From assembly GCF_003963535.1 (NCBI RefSeq), contig NZ_CP034539.1, positions 6,634,001 through 6,698,000 on the forward strand: a stretch of 64,000 nt of DNA, in the 5' to 3' direction. Made by a program: the position numbers and the translations under genes. Positions 32,374 through 40,049 of the stretch are shown piece by piece (position 1 is the first letter of the stretch; the number at the start of each line of letters is the position of its first letter). The stretch is from Streptomyces cyaneochromogenes (lineage in GTDB: Bacteria; Actinomycetota; Actinomycetes; Streptomycetales; Streptomycetaceae). Below the pieces are notes generated by a model that had not been told where the DNA came from, did no database searches, and saw only the letters and a program-made list of their open reading frames with translations.

Positions 32374-34173
32374 GTGGGACGCCACAGCCGCCGCGGCTCC
32401 AGCGCCAAACGCGACAGCGCGGACACAAGCGCGGACACAACTGCACGACAGGCACGGCAGGGTTCTCGGGGAGCGCAGCCGGAGGCGGGTTCGGACCGGC
32501 GGGGGCCGTCCGCGCCGGGCACGGGCCCCGGCAGAGCCCCGGCTCCCCGGCCGGGTGCGGCGCCGGGGGCGGGCCAGGGCGCTTGGCCGCAGCCCGGTGC
32601 ACCGGGTGGTCCTGGTGGCCCCGGCGGTTTTGGTGGCCCTGGTGGCCCTGGTGGCCCTGGTGGTCCGGGCGGTCCTGGTGGTCCCGGCGGTCGCCGGGTG
32701 CCGGGGCAGGCGCCGGGCCGGCAGGGGATGCCGACGGGTGGGGCGCCACCGTACGGAGGGCGCGGCTTCCAGGAGGGCACGCCTGGGCAGGGGATCCCGA
32801 GGCTTCCTGACGGCACGCCCGTGCATGGCGTTCCCAGGTTGCCCGATGGCACGCCCGTGCATGGCATACCGAGGTTGCCTGACGGGACTCCCGCGCACGG
32901 CATACCGAGGTTCCCCGACGGCACGCCCGCGCACGGCATACCGAGGTTCCCCGACGGCACCCCCGCCCGCGGCGTCCCCCGCCTCCAGGACGGGACTCCC
33001 GCCCGCGGCACCCCCCTGATCCGCGGTGGCCACCCGGAGCAGCGTGAACCCGGTGGTGGCTGGGGTGAGTTGGGCGGGCGGGCCGGGGTTGCCCAGGGCG
33101 GTCCCGCGCCGGCCGGTGCTCCGCCCACGACCGGCGTTCCGCTGCCGCGGCCCCGGCGGGCCCCCGCGTCCGAAGGGCCCCGGCAGGACTACCTCGACGC
33201 CTTCGGCGGGGACGCCGACGTCTTCGCGCCCCGTACGGCCGATTCCGCGCACGCCGCCGACCCATACGGCTCCGTCACCGACTGGGACACCGGGACCGGC
33301 GTAGGCGTTCCGAACGACACCGACCACGACGACGCCCCGCCGACCGGCGAGCCCGTGCCGGCCAAGGGGGCCAAGGGCCGGGCCTTCACCGGCATCGCGG
33401 CCGCCGCCGTCGTCACCGCGCTGGCCGTCGTGGTCGCCGGGCAGGTCGCCACGGGGCGGGACGACAGCGACGTGCGGTCGCAGTCCACCACGGATCAGGC
33501 ACGGGACGCCCGGGACGCGCCCTCGCGCGGGGACGTGCGGCCGACACCGTCCGGTTCGCCGGGCCCGACGCCGCTGACGTACGAACAGGCCATGGGCGAG
33601 AAGTACGCGCTCAGCGCGACGCTCCAGGGCTCGGGGAAGTTCGACGCGGTCCCGGGGATCGCCAAGGCGCCCGGCACGGGGCAGAAGATCACCTATCGCG
33701 TGGATGTGGAGCAGGGGCTCGGCCTCGACGCCGAACTCTTCGCCGAGGCCGTGCAGAAGACCCTCAACGACGACCGGAGCTGGGCGCACAACGGCGCCCG
33801 CACCTTCGAGCGCATCTACTCCGGCACGCCCAAGTTCGTGATCACGCTGGCCAGCCCCGGCACCACCGCCGAATGGTGCGCCAAGTCCGAACTCGACACC
33901 ACCGAGGACAACGTGTCGTGCGACTCGGCCGCCACCGAGCGCGTGATGATCAACGCGTACAGGTGGGCGCAGGGGTCGGAGACCTACGGTGATCAGATAC
34001 ACGCGTACCGGCAGATGCTGATCAACCACGAGGTCGGCCACCGGCTCGGCTTCGGCCATGTCACCTGCGACAAGGACGGCGATCTCGCGCCCGTCATGCA
34101 GCAGCAGACCAAGTTCCTCGACCACAACGGGATCCACTGCCGGGCCAACCCCTGGGCGTACCCCGGGAGTTGA
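32374..34173 (+). CDS. DUF3152 membrane-anchored metzincin-like protein
   Basis: 599 residues. N-terminal 330: a basic start, a collagen-like Gly-Gly-Pro run (about 78-107) and six 12-residue repeats of the type GIPRLPDGTPVH (140-211), then an acidic linker. One membrane helix (GIAAAAVVTALAVVVAGQV, about 337-355) leaves the C-terminal DUF3152 domain outside. That domain holds HEVGHRLGFGH (H552, E553, H556, H562), the HExxHxxGxxH zinc signature of metzincin proteases, plus Cys residues likely to form disulfides. Substrate unknown. M. tuberculosis Rv3207c is the probable counterpart, but the repeats appear specific to this lineage. GTG 32374 follows GAGGCG. Confidence 0.85.
   Translation: MGRHSRRGSSAKRDSADTSADTTARQARQGSRGAQPEAGSDRRGPSAPGTGPGRAPAPRPGAAPGAGQGAWPQPGAPGGPGGPGGFGGPGGPGGPGGPGGPGGPGGRRVPGQAPGRQGMPTGGAPPYGGRGFQEGTPGQGIPRLPDGTPVHGVPRLPDGTPVHGIPRLPDGTPAHGIPRFPDGTPAHGIPRFPDGTPARGVPRLQDGTPARGTPLIRGGHPEQREPGGGWGELGGRAGVAQGGPAPAGAPPTTGVPLPRPRRAPASEGPRQDYLDAFGGDADVFAPRTADSAHAADPYGSVTDWDTGTGVGVPNDTDHDDAPPTGEPVPAKGAKGRAFTGIAAAAVVTALAVVVAGQVATGRDDSDVRSQSTTDQARDARDAPSRGDVRPTPSGSPGPTPLTYEQAMGEKYALSATLQGSGKFDAVPGIAKAPGTGQKITYRVDVEQGLGLDAELFAEAVQKTLNDDRSWAHNGARTFERIYSGTPKFVITLASPGTTAEWCAKSELDTTEDNVSCDSAATERVMINAYRWAQGSETYGDQIHAYRQMLINHEVGHRLGFGHVTCDKDGDLAPVMQQQTKFLDHNGIHCRANPWAYPGS
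32791..33006 (+). repeat. Six tandem 36-bp coding repeats
   Basis: Units start at 32791, 32827, 32863, 32899, 32935 and 32971, each encoding 12 residues (G-I/V-P-R-L/F-P-D-G-T-P-x-H/R). Units four and five are nearly identical in DNA, showing recent expansion. Confidence 0.9.
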
Positions 34174-34193
34174 CAGGTGACTCTCATGCCACA

Positions 34194-34222
34194 TTGACAT
34201 GTGCAGCTTGTTCGTACATATT
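34194..34222 (+). promoter_or_regulatory. Strong promoter of the leader peptide / ABC operon
   Basis: TTGACA (34194-34199), 17 bases, CATATT (34217-34222). Transcription should start at about 34229-34230, the A of the leader-peptide ATG. Confidence 0.75.
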
Positions 34223-34229
34223 TCTGCAC

Positions 34230-34322
34230 ATGTCGACCCGTCACACCTCCTCGCGCGCCGCCATCGAGCTGGCGCTCATCGGTGTGACCGCTCTGTGCGT
34301 GGCCGACATTCACTGTCGCTGA
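34230..34322 (+). CDS. 30-residue leader peptide (attenuator type)
   Basis: A 31-codon frame beginning MSTRHTSSR and ending ALCVADIHCR-stop, with GC-rich third positions. It has no ribosome site, but the ATG lies exactly at the predicted transcription start, so it would be translated leaderlessly. The Cys-x5-Cys-Arg end resembles the small proteins annotated as putative leader peptides before sulfur and ABC-transport operons in actinobacteria. It precedes an intrinsic terminator (34431-34451) and the solute-binding protein gene. The likely role is ribosome-mediated attenuation sensing charged tRNA(Cys) or a related signal; this is inference. Confidence 0.65.
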   Translation: MSTRHTSSRAAIELALIGVTALCVADIHCR

Positions 34323-34430
34323 CGCCCGCCGCCTGGCGTTCGCGTCGCGATCTTCTTTCCTGCCCTCCTGTGAGTCGCCGACGGGTCTCTGATCCCGCGG
34401 CTCGTTCAGGGGTTTCGACGACCTGACGCC

Positions 34431-34451
34431 GGGGCGGACGTCTGCCCTTTT
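34431..34451 (+). terminator. Intrinsic terminator in the operon leader (attenuator)
   Basis: GGGCGGA (34432-34438), a 2-base loop and TCTGCCC (34441-34447) with one G-T pair form a short hairpin followed by TTTTCTGT. A U-tract terminator is unusual in Streptomyces and lies 65 bases before the first structural gene. Confidence 0.65.
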
Positions 34452-34515
34452 CTGTCTCATTCCGCGTCAATCCGTCTCGCCATTCGAGACTCAACATTTC
34501 GAGAGGTCGTCTCCG

Positions 34516-36234
34516 ATGCGTCAACCGTCCGTCATAGCGCGCCGCCTGGCCGTGGCATCCGTAAGCCTCGTCGTGGCAGCGGGCGCCGTCGCCTGCGGGC
34601 CTGAGGACAACGATGCCAAGGGCGCCGGCGGCGACTCCACGCCCCACAAGGGCGGCACGCTCACGGTCCTGAACCGCAATCCGCAGCAGGATTTCGACCC
34701 CGCCCGCCTGTACACCTCGGGCGGTGGAAACGTTCCGTCCCTCGTCTTCCGCACCCTCACCACCCGCAACCGCGAGAACGGTGAGGCCGGCGCCGAGGTC
34801 GTCCCCGACCTCGCCACCGACACCGGGCGCCCCAACAAGGACGCCACCGTGTGGACGTACACCCTCAAGGAGGGTCTCAAGTACGAGGACGGCACCAAGA
34901 TCACCTCGGCCGACATCAAGTACGGCATCGAGCGCTCCTTCGCGCCCGAACTGTCCGGTGGAGCCCCGTACCTGAGGGACTGGCTGGTCGGTGCGGCCGA
35001 CTACCAGGGGCCGTACAAGGACAAGAAGGGCCTGGCGGCGATCGAGACGCCGGACGAGCGGACCATCGTCTTCCGTCTCAACAAGCCCGAGGGCGAGTTC
35101 CCGTACCTCGCCACGCAGACGCAGTTCACGCCCGTCCCGAAGGACAAGGACACCGGCACCAAGTACGAGGAGCACCCGGTCTCTTCGGGGCCGTACAAAG
35201 TCGTCAAGAACGAGAACGACGGTGAGCATCTCGTCCTGGAGCGCAACACGCACTGGTCGGCCTCGACGGACGCCGAACGCAAGGCGTACCCCGACAGGAT
35301 CGACGTACGGTCCGGGCTCGACTCGTCCGTGATCAACCAGCGGCTGTCCTCGTCCCAGGGCGCGGACGCGGCCGCGGTCACCACGGACACCAACCTCGGG
35401 CCCGCCGAGCTGGCCAAGGTGACCGGTGACAAGGAGCTGGCCGCCCGCGTCGGTACCGGGCACTTCGGCTACACCAACTACATCGCGTTCAACCCGACGG
35501 TCAAGCCGTTCGACAACGCCAAGGTGCGGCAGGCGATCTCGTACGCCATCGACCGGTCGTCCGTGGTCAACGCCGCGGGCGGCTCCGCGCTGGCCGAGCC
35601 CGCCACCACCTTCCTGCCGGACCAGAAGTCCTTCGGCCACACGCCCTACGACCACTTCCCGGCGGGCAAGGCCGGTGACCCGGCCAAGGCCAAGGAGCTG
35701 CTGAAGGAGGCAGGTCATGCGGACGGGCTGACCGTCACCCTGACCCACTCCAACGCCAAGGACTTCGAGACCAGCCCGGAGATCGCGACCGCGATCCAGG
35801 ACGCGCTGAAGAAGGCCGGCATCACGGTCAAGCTGCAGGGTCTGGAGGAGAACGACTACTCCGACAAGATCCACAACGTGAAGACCGAGCCCGGCTTCTT
35901 CCTCGCCCACTGGGGTGCCGACTGGCCCTCCGGCGGTCCCTTCCTCGCCCCGATCTTCGACGGCCGGCAGATCGTCAAGGACGGCGCGAACTTCAACACG
36001 GGCCTGCTGAACGACAAGCCGGTCAACGCCGAGATCGACGCGATCAACAAGTTGACCGACCTTGACGCCGCCGCCGCGCGGTGGGGTGCGCTGGACAAGA
36101 AGATCGGCGAGCAGGCGCTGACCGTGCCGCTGTTCCACCCGGTCTACAAGCGGCTGGTCGGCAAGGACATCAAGAACGTCGTGATCAGTGACTGGACCGG
36201 TGTGCTGGACATCTCCCAGGCCGCGGTGAAGTAG
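34516..36234 (+). CDS. ABC transporter substrate-binding lipoprotein, family 5 (peptide/nickel type)
   Basis: 572 residues. The signal peptide (RRLAVASVSLVVAAGAVAC) ends in a slightly atypical lipobox with Cys 27. Family-5 features: KGGTLTVLNRNPQQDFDPAR at the mature N-terminus, the segment VWTYTLKEGLKYEDGTKITSAD, and FDNAKVRQAISYAIDRSSVV. Such proteins bind oligopeptides, opines, heme or metal chelates; substrate not predictable. ATG 34516 has GAGAGG about 10 bases upstream. It is first in a four-gene operon with two permeases and a fused ATPase, under control of the upstream leader/attenuator. Confidence 0.9.
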   Translation: MRQPSVIARRLAVASVSLVVAAGAVACGPEDNDAKGAGGDSTPHKGGTLTVLNRNPQQDFDPARLYTSGGGNVPSLVFRTLTTRNRENGEAGAEVVPDLATDTGRPNKDATVWTYTLKEGLKYEDGTKITSADIKYGIERSFAPELSGGAPYLRDWLVGAADYQGPYKDKKGLAAIETPDERTIVFRLNKPEGEFPYLATQTQFTPVPKDKDTGTKYEEHPVSSGPYKVVKNENDGEHLVLERNTHWSASTDAERKAYPDRIDVRSGLDSSVINQRLSSSQGADAAAVTTDTNLGPAELAKVTGDKELAARVGTGHFGYTNYIAFNPTVKPFDNAKVRQAISYAIDRSSVVNAAGGSALAEPATTFLPDQKSFGHTPYDHFPAGKAGDPAKAKELLKEAGHADGLTVTLTHSNAKDFETSPEIATAIQDALKKAGITVKLQGLEENDYSDKIHNVKTEPGFFLAHWGADWPSGGPFLAPIFDGRQIVKDGANFNTGLLNDKPVNAEIDAINKLTDLDAAAARWGALDKKIGEQALTVPLFHPVYKRLVGKDIKNVVISDWTGVLDISQAAVK

Positions 36235-36238
36235 CGCC

Positions 36239-37225
36239 GTGACTGAGGCAGTTCTCGCCGTCGAGGCTCCCGGGGCGTCCGCGCCGGGGGCCTCGGGGGC
36301 TCGTCAGTTCTGGCGGCGGCTGCGCACGCAGCGCGCCGCCCTCGTCGCGGCGGTCGTCGTCGCGCTGCTCGTCCTGGTCGCGCTCGCCGCGCCGCTGCTC
36401 ACCGCCGTCGAGGGCCAGGACCCGACCACCTACCACCCGTCGCTCGTCGACTCCGCGCGCGGGGGCGTGCCCATCGGGTCGTTCGGGGGCATCAGCGGGG
36501 ACCACTGGCTCGGCGTCGAGCCGCAGACCGGGCGCGATCTGTTCGCGCGGCTGGTGTACGGCGCGCGCGTGTCGCTCGGGGTCGCGCTGGCGGCGACGGT
36601 CGTGCAGGTCCTCATCGGCGTCGTGGTGGGCGTCGCGGCCGGGCTCGGGAGCCGCCTGGTCGACCAGCTGCTGAGCCGGTTCACCGACGTCATCGTCGCC
36701 ATGCCGCTGATGATCATGGCGTTGGCGCTGCTCGCGATCGTGCCGTCGAGCTTCCCGCGGCCCGTGCTGGTCGCCCTGGTCATCGGGCTGATCGCATGGG
36801 GCAGCATCGCGAAGATCGTGCGTGCCCAGACGCTCACCCTCAAGGGGCTCGACTACGTCGCCGCCGCCCGGCTCAGCGGCTGGGGCACCTGGCGGATCGC
36901 CCGCCGTGAGCTGCTGCCCGGCATCGCCGCGCCGGTCATCACGTACGCGGCGCTGCTCGTCCCGACCAACATCACCGTCGAGGCAGCCCTGTCCTTCCTG
37001 GGCGTCGGCGTGAAGCCCCCGACGCCGTCCTGGGGGCAGATGCTCACCGCGGCCGACGTCTGGTACCAGGCCGCTCCGCAGTACCTGCTGCTGCCCGCCG
37101 GCGCGCTCTTCGTGACCGTCCTCGCCCTGACCGTCCTCGGCGACGGCGTGCGCACGGCGCTCGACCCGCGCGCGGCGTCCCGGCTGCGCGTCGGTACCGG
37201 CCGAAAGAGGGAGGCGAAGGCGTGA
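36239..37225 (+). CDS. ABC transporter permease, DppC/OppC type
   Basis: 328 residues. The N-terminal OppC-like segment (FWRRLRTQRAALVAAVVVAL) leads into a first membrane helix and a long external loop; five further helices follow, with the EAA coupling motif DYVAAARLSGWGTWRIARRELLP. GTG 36239 starts 4 bases after the binding-protein stop, and the end overlaps the next permease by GTGA. In most dpp/opp operons the B-type permease comes first; here the C-type precedes it, an uncommon order. Confidence 0.9.
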   Translation: MTEAVLAVEAPGASAPGASGARQFWRRLRTQRAALVAAVVVALLVLVALAAPLLTAVEGQDPTTYHPSLVDSARGGVPIGSFGGISGDHWLGVEPQTGRDLFARLVYGARVSLGVALAATVVQVLIGVVVGVAAGLGSRLVDQLLSRFTDVIVAMPLMIMALALLAIVPSSFPRPVLVALVIGLIAWGSIAKIVRAQTLTLKGLDYVAAARLSGWGTWRIARRELLPGIAAPVITYAALLVPTNITVEAALSFLGVGVKPPTPSWGQMLTAADVWYQAAPQYLLLPAGALFVTVLALTVLGDGVRTALDPRAASRLRVGTGRKREAKA

Positions 37226-38211
37226 GCGGCTTCCTTGCGCGTCGAATCCTGGGCGCCGTCATCACCCTGCTCGCCATCTCGGTGATCGTCTACGTCGTCT
37301 TCTACGTCACCCCCGGCAACGTCGCCCAGATCACCTGCGGCCCACGCTGCTCGCCCGCCCAGGTCCAGCAGGTCGCCGAGCAACTGCACCTGAACGACCC
37401 GCTGTACGCGCGCTACTGGGACTTCCTCCAGGGCCTGGTCGCCGGCCAGGACTACTCGACGGGCACGTCGGTGCAGCACTGCTCCGCGCCCTGCCTCGGG
37501 TTGTCGTACCAGAGCGACCAACAGGTCACCGCGCTGATCCTGGCGAAGCTCCCGGTCAGCCTGTCGCTCGTGTTCGGCGCCATGGTGCTGTGGCTGATCC
37601 TCGGCGTCGGCACCGGCGTCCTGTCCGCATGGCGACGCGGCCGGCTCACCGAGCGACTGCTGACCGGCGTCACGCTCGCGGGCGTGGCCACCCCGGTCTT
37701 CGTCATCGGCCTGGTCCTGATGATCGTCGTCTGCGGGCAGCTCCAACTGCTGCCGTTCCCGCAGTACGTCGCCTTCACCGACGACCCCGAACAGTGGGCG
37801 TGGAACCTGCTGCTGCCCTGGCTCTCGCTCGCCCTGATCGAGGCCGCCGCCTTCGCCCGGCTGACCCGGGCGTCGATGCTGGAGACGCTGGCCGAGGACC
37901 ACATCCGCACCTTCCGGGCGTATGGCGTCGGCGAGCGGTCGATCATCGGGCGGCACGCGCTGCGCGGGGCCCTCGCGCCCGTCATCGCCCTCAACGCCAA
38001 CAACTTCGGCGGCGCGGTCGGCGGCGCGGTGCTCACCGAGACGCTCTTCGGCCTGCCCGGCATCGGACAGGAACTGGTCCACGCCGTCAACGTGGTCGAC
38101 CTTCCGGTCGTCGTCGGCATGGTCCTGGTCATCGGATTCTTCGTGGTCGCCGCCAACGCCGTCGCGGACGTGCTGTACGCGGTGGCCGACCGACGGGTGG
38201 TGCTGGCATGA
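37222..38211 (+). CDS. ABC transporter permease, DppB/OppB type
   Basis: 329 residues, six membrane helices. The N-terminus FLARRILGAVITLLAISVIVYVVFYVTPGN is the OppB signature, and the EAA motif reads IRTFRAYGVGERSIIGRHAL. The external loop carries several Cys residues (ITCGPRCS; QHCSAPCLG), unusual for this family and possibly disulfide-linked. GTG 37222 overlaps the preceding stop; the following ATPase overlaps by ATGA, so the four genes form one translationally coupled operon. Confidence 0.9.
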   Translation: MSGFLARRILGAVITLLAISVIVYVVFYVTPGNVAQITCGPRCSPAQVQQVAEQLHLNDPLYARYWDFLQGLVAGQDYSTGTSVQHCSAPCLGLSYQSDQQVTALILAKLPVSLSLVFGAMVLWLILGVGTGVLSAWRRGRLTERLLTGVTLAGVATPVFVIGLVLMIVVCGQLQLLPFPQYVAFTDDPEQWAWNLLLPWLSLALIEAAAFARLTRASMLETLAEDHIRTFRAYGVGERSIIGRHALRGALAPVIALNANNFGGAVGGAVLTETLFGLPGIGQELVHAVNVVDLPVVVGMVLVIGFFVVAANAVADVLYAVADRRVVLA

Positions 38212-39842
38212 GCGACGTGACGAAAGCCGCGGCTCCCGCGCGGGACCTGGTCGAAGTCAGCGACCTGACGGTCGACTTCGGCGACCTGCGCGCCGTCGAC
38301 GGCCTCACCTTCCGTCTGGAGCGCGGCGCCGCCCTCGCCCTCGTCGGCGAGTCCGGCTCCGGCAAGTCCACGGTCGCCTCCGCCCTGCTGGGCCTGCACC
38401 GCGGTACGGGCGCGCGGGTCGGCGGCGCGATCGAGGTGGCCGGGGTCGACGTGCGCAGGGCGCCGGAGGAGGCGCTGCGGCGGCTGCGCGGCGGCAAGGC
38501 CGCGATGGTGTTCCAGGACCCGCTGTCGTCCCTGGACCCGTACTACGCGATCGGGGACCAGATAGCCGAGGTGTACCGCGTGCACACGCGTGCCTCCCGA
38601 CGAGCGGCACGCGCGCGTGCGGTGGAGGTGCTCGACCGGGTCGGCATTGCGGACGCGGTACGGCGGTCCCGGTCCCGCCCGCACGAGTTCAGCGGCGGCA
38701 TGCGGCAGCGCGCGCTCATCGCCATGGCGCTGGCCTGCGAGCCCGATCTGCTGATCGCCGACGAGCCGACGACCGCGCTCGACGTGACCGTCCAGGCCCA
38801 GATCCTCGACCTCCTGCACACCCTCCGTGAGGAGACCGGCATGGGGCTCCTCCTCGTCACGCACGACGTAGGGGTCGCCGCCGAGAGCGTCGACGAGGTG
38901 CTCGTCATGCGGCACGGGCGCGCGGTCGAGCACGGGCCGGTCGCCGACGTCCTGGGGGCGCCCGAGCAGCCGTACACCCGCGAACTGCTCGGCGCGGTCC
39001 CGCGGGTGGAGGTGCCGCGCGCCGTTTCCGGGACGGGGGAGGCGCCTTCCGAGGTCGTCCTGGAGGCGACGGGCCTGCGGCGCGAGTTCGGGCGGGGGAA
39101 GCGGGCGTTCGCGGCGGTGGACGACGTGTCGCTCACGATCCACCGCGGCGAGACCCTCGGGATCGTGGGGGAGAGCGGCAGCGGCAAGACGACGCTCGGT
39201 CGCATGCTGGTCGGCCTCCTGGAGCCGACGGCGGGCGAGGTCCGTTACGACGGGCACGCGCGCGTGGGCGTGAATCCCGCGGTGCAGATGGTCTTCCAGG
39301 ACCCCGTCTCCTCGCTCAACCCCCGCCGCAGCGTGGGCGAGTCGATCGCCGACCCGCTCCGCGCGCGTGGTGAACGCGACGAGGAGGACATCCGGGAGCG
39401 CGTGCGGGAACTGCTGGAGCGCGTGGGGCTCGTGGCGGCGCACTACGACCGCTACCCGCACGAGTTCAGCGGAGGCCAGCGCCAGCGCGTGGGCATCGCG
39501 CGGGCGCTCGCGGCCGACCCTCGCCTCATCGTCTGCGACGAGCCGGTCTCCGCGCTCGACGTCACCACCCAGGCCCAGGTGGTGGCCATGCTCGGCGAGT
39601 TGCAACGGGAACTCGGACTCGCGCTCGTCTTCGTCGCGCACGACCTCGCCGTCATACGTCAGGTCAGCGACCGGGTCGCGGTGATGCGGCGCGGGCGGAT
39701 CGTCGAGGAGGGCCCCGCCGACGAGGTGTACGACAACCCGCAGGACCCCTACACCAAGCAGCTCCTGGCCGCCGTACCGGCACTCGACCCACGGATCGCG
39801 GTCCAGCGGCGGGCCGCGCGCCGGGAGCTGACGGTGGTGTGA
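38208..39842 (+). CDS. Fused two-domain ABC ATPase (DppD-DppF type)
   Basis: 544 residues containing both nucleotide-binding domains in one chain. NBD1: Walker A GESGSGKST, signature FSGGMRQR, Walker B LLIADEPTTALD. NBD2: GESGSGKTT, FSGGQRQR, LIVCDEPVSALD. Each half ends with the oligopeptide-transporter C-terminal extension (PYTRELLGAVP; PYTKQLLAAVP). It energises the two permeases upstream. ATG 38208 overlaps the permease stop by four bases. The fusion of D and F subunits is frequent in actinobacteria. Confidence 0.92.
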   Translation: MSDVTKAAAPARDLVEVSDLTVDFGDLRAVDGLTFRLERGAALALVGESGSGKSTVASALLGLHRGTGARVGGAIEVAGVDVRRAPEEALRRLRGGKAAMVFQDPLSSLDPYYAIGDQIAEVYRVHTRASRRAARARAVEVLDRVGIADAVRRSRSRPHEFSGGMRQRALIAMALACEPDLLIADEPTTALDVTVQAQILDLLHTLREETGMGLLLVTHDVGVAAESVDEVLVMRHGRAVEHGPVADVLGAPEQPYTRELLGAVPRVEVPRAVSGTGEAPSEVVLEATGLRREFGRGKRAFAAVDDVSLTIHRGETLGIVGESGSGKTTLGRMLVGLLEPTAGEVRYDGHARVGVNPAVQMVFQDPVSSLNPRRSVGESIADPLRARGERDEEDIRERVRELLERVGLVAAHYDRYPHEFSGGQRQRVGIARALAADPRLIVCDEPVSALDVTTQAQVVAMLGELQRELGLALVFVAHDLAVIRQVSDRVAVMRRGRIVEEGPADEVYDNPQDPYTKQLLAAVPALDPRIAVQRRAARRELTVV

Positions 39843-39941
39843 TCGTCCGAGCCGTTCAGGTGTGACGATTCGTGCGCGTTTGATCTCCTAGCGCGACGGA
39901 ACGCGACCCGCACGGGAAAGTTACGACCGTTCACCCCTTTT

Positions 39942-39975
39942 GGTGGCGCGATGGACAACCGTCCATCGCGCCACC
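39942..39975. terminator. 15-bp perfect hairpin between the ABC operon and the glycan operon
   Basis: GGTGGCGCGATGGAC (39942-39956) pairs fully with 39961-39975, loop AACC. It lies 100 bases after the ATPase stop and 75 before GTG 40050, so it may end the ABC transcript; without a T-tract behind it, a protein-binding palindrome is also possible. Confidence 0.7.
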
Positions 39976-40049
39976 GCGTTGTCCGCATACGTTCGTCCCG
40001 CTGTGAGCCGCCGGGGGAACGGCGGCTCCCCTTATGGGAGATCGGGGGT

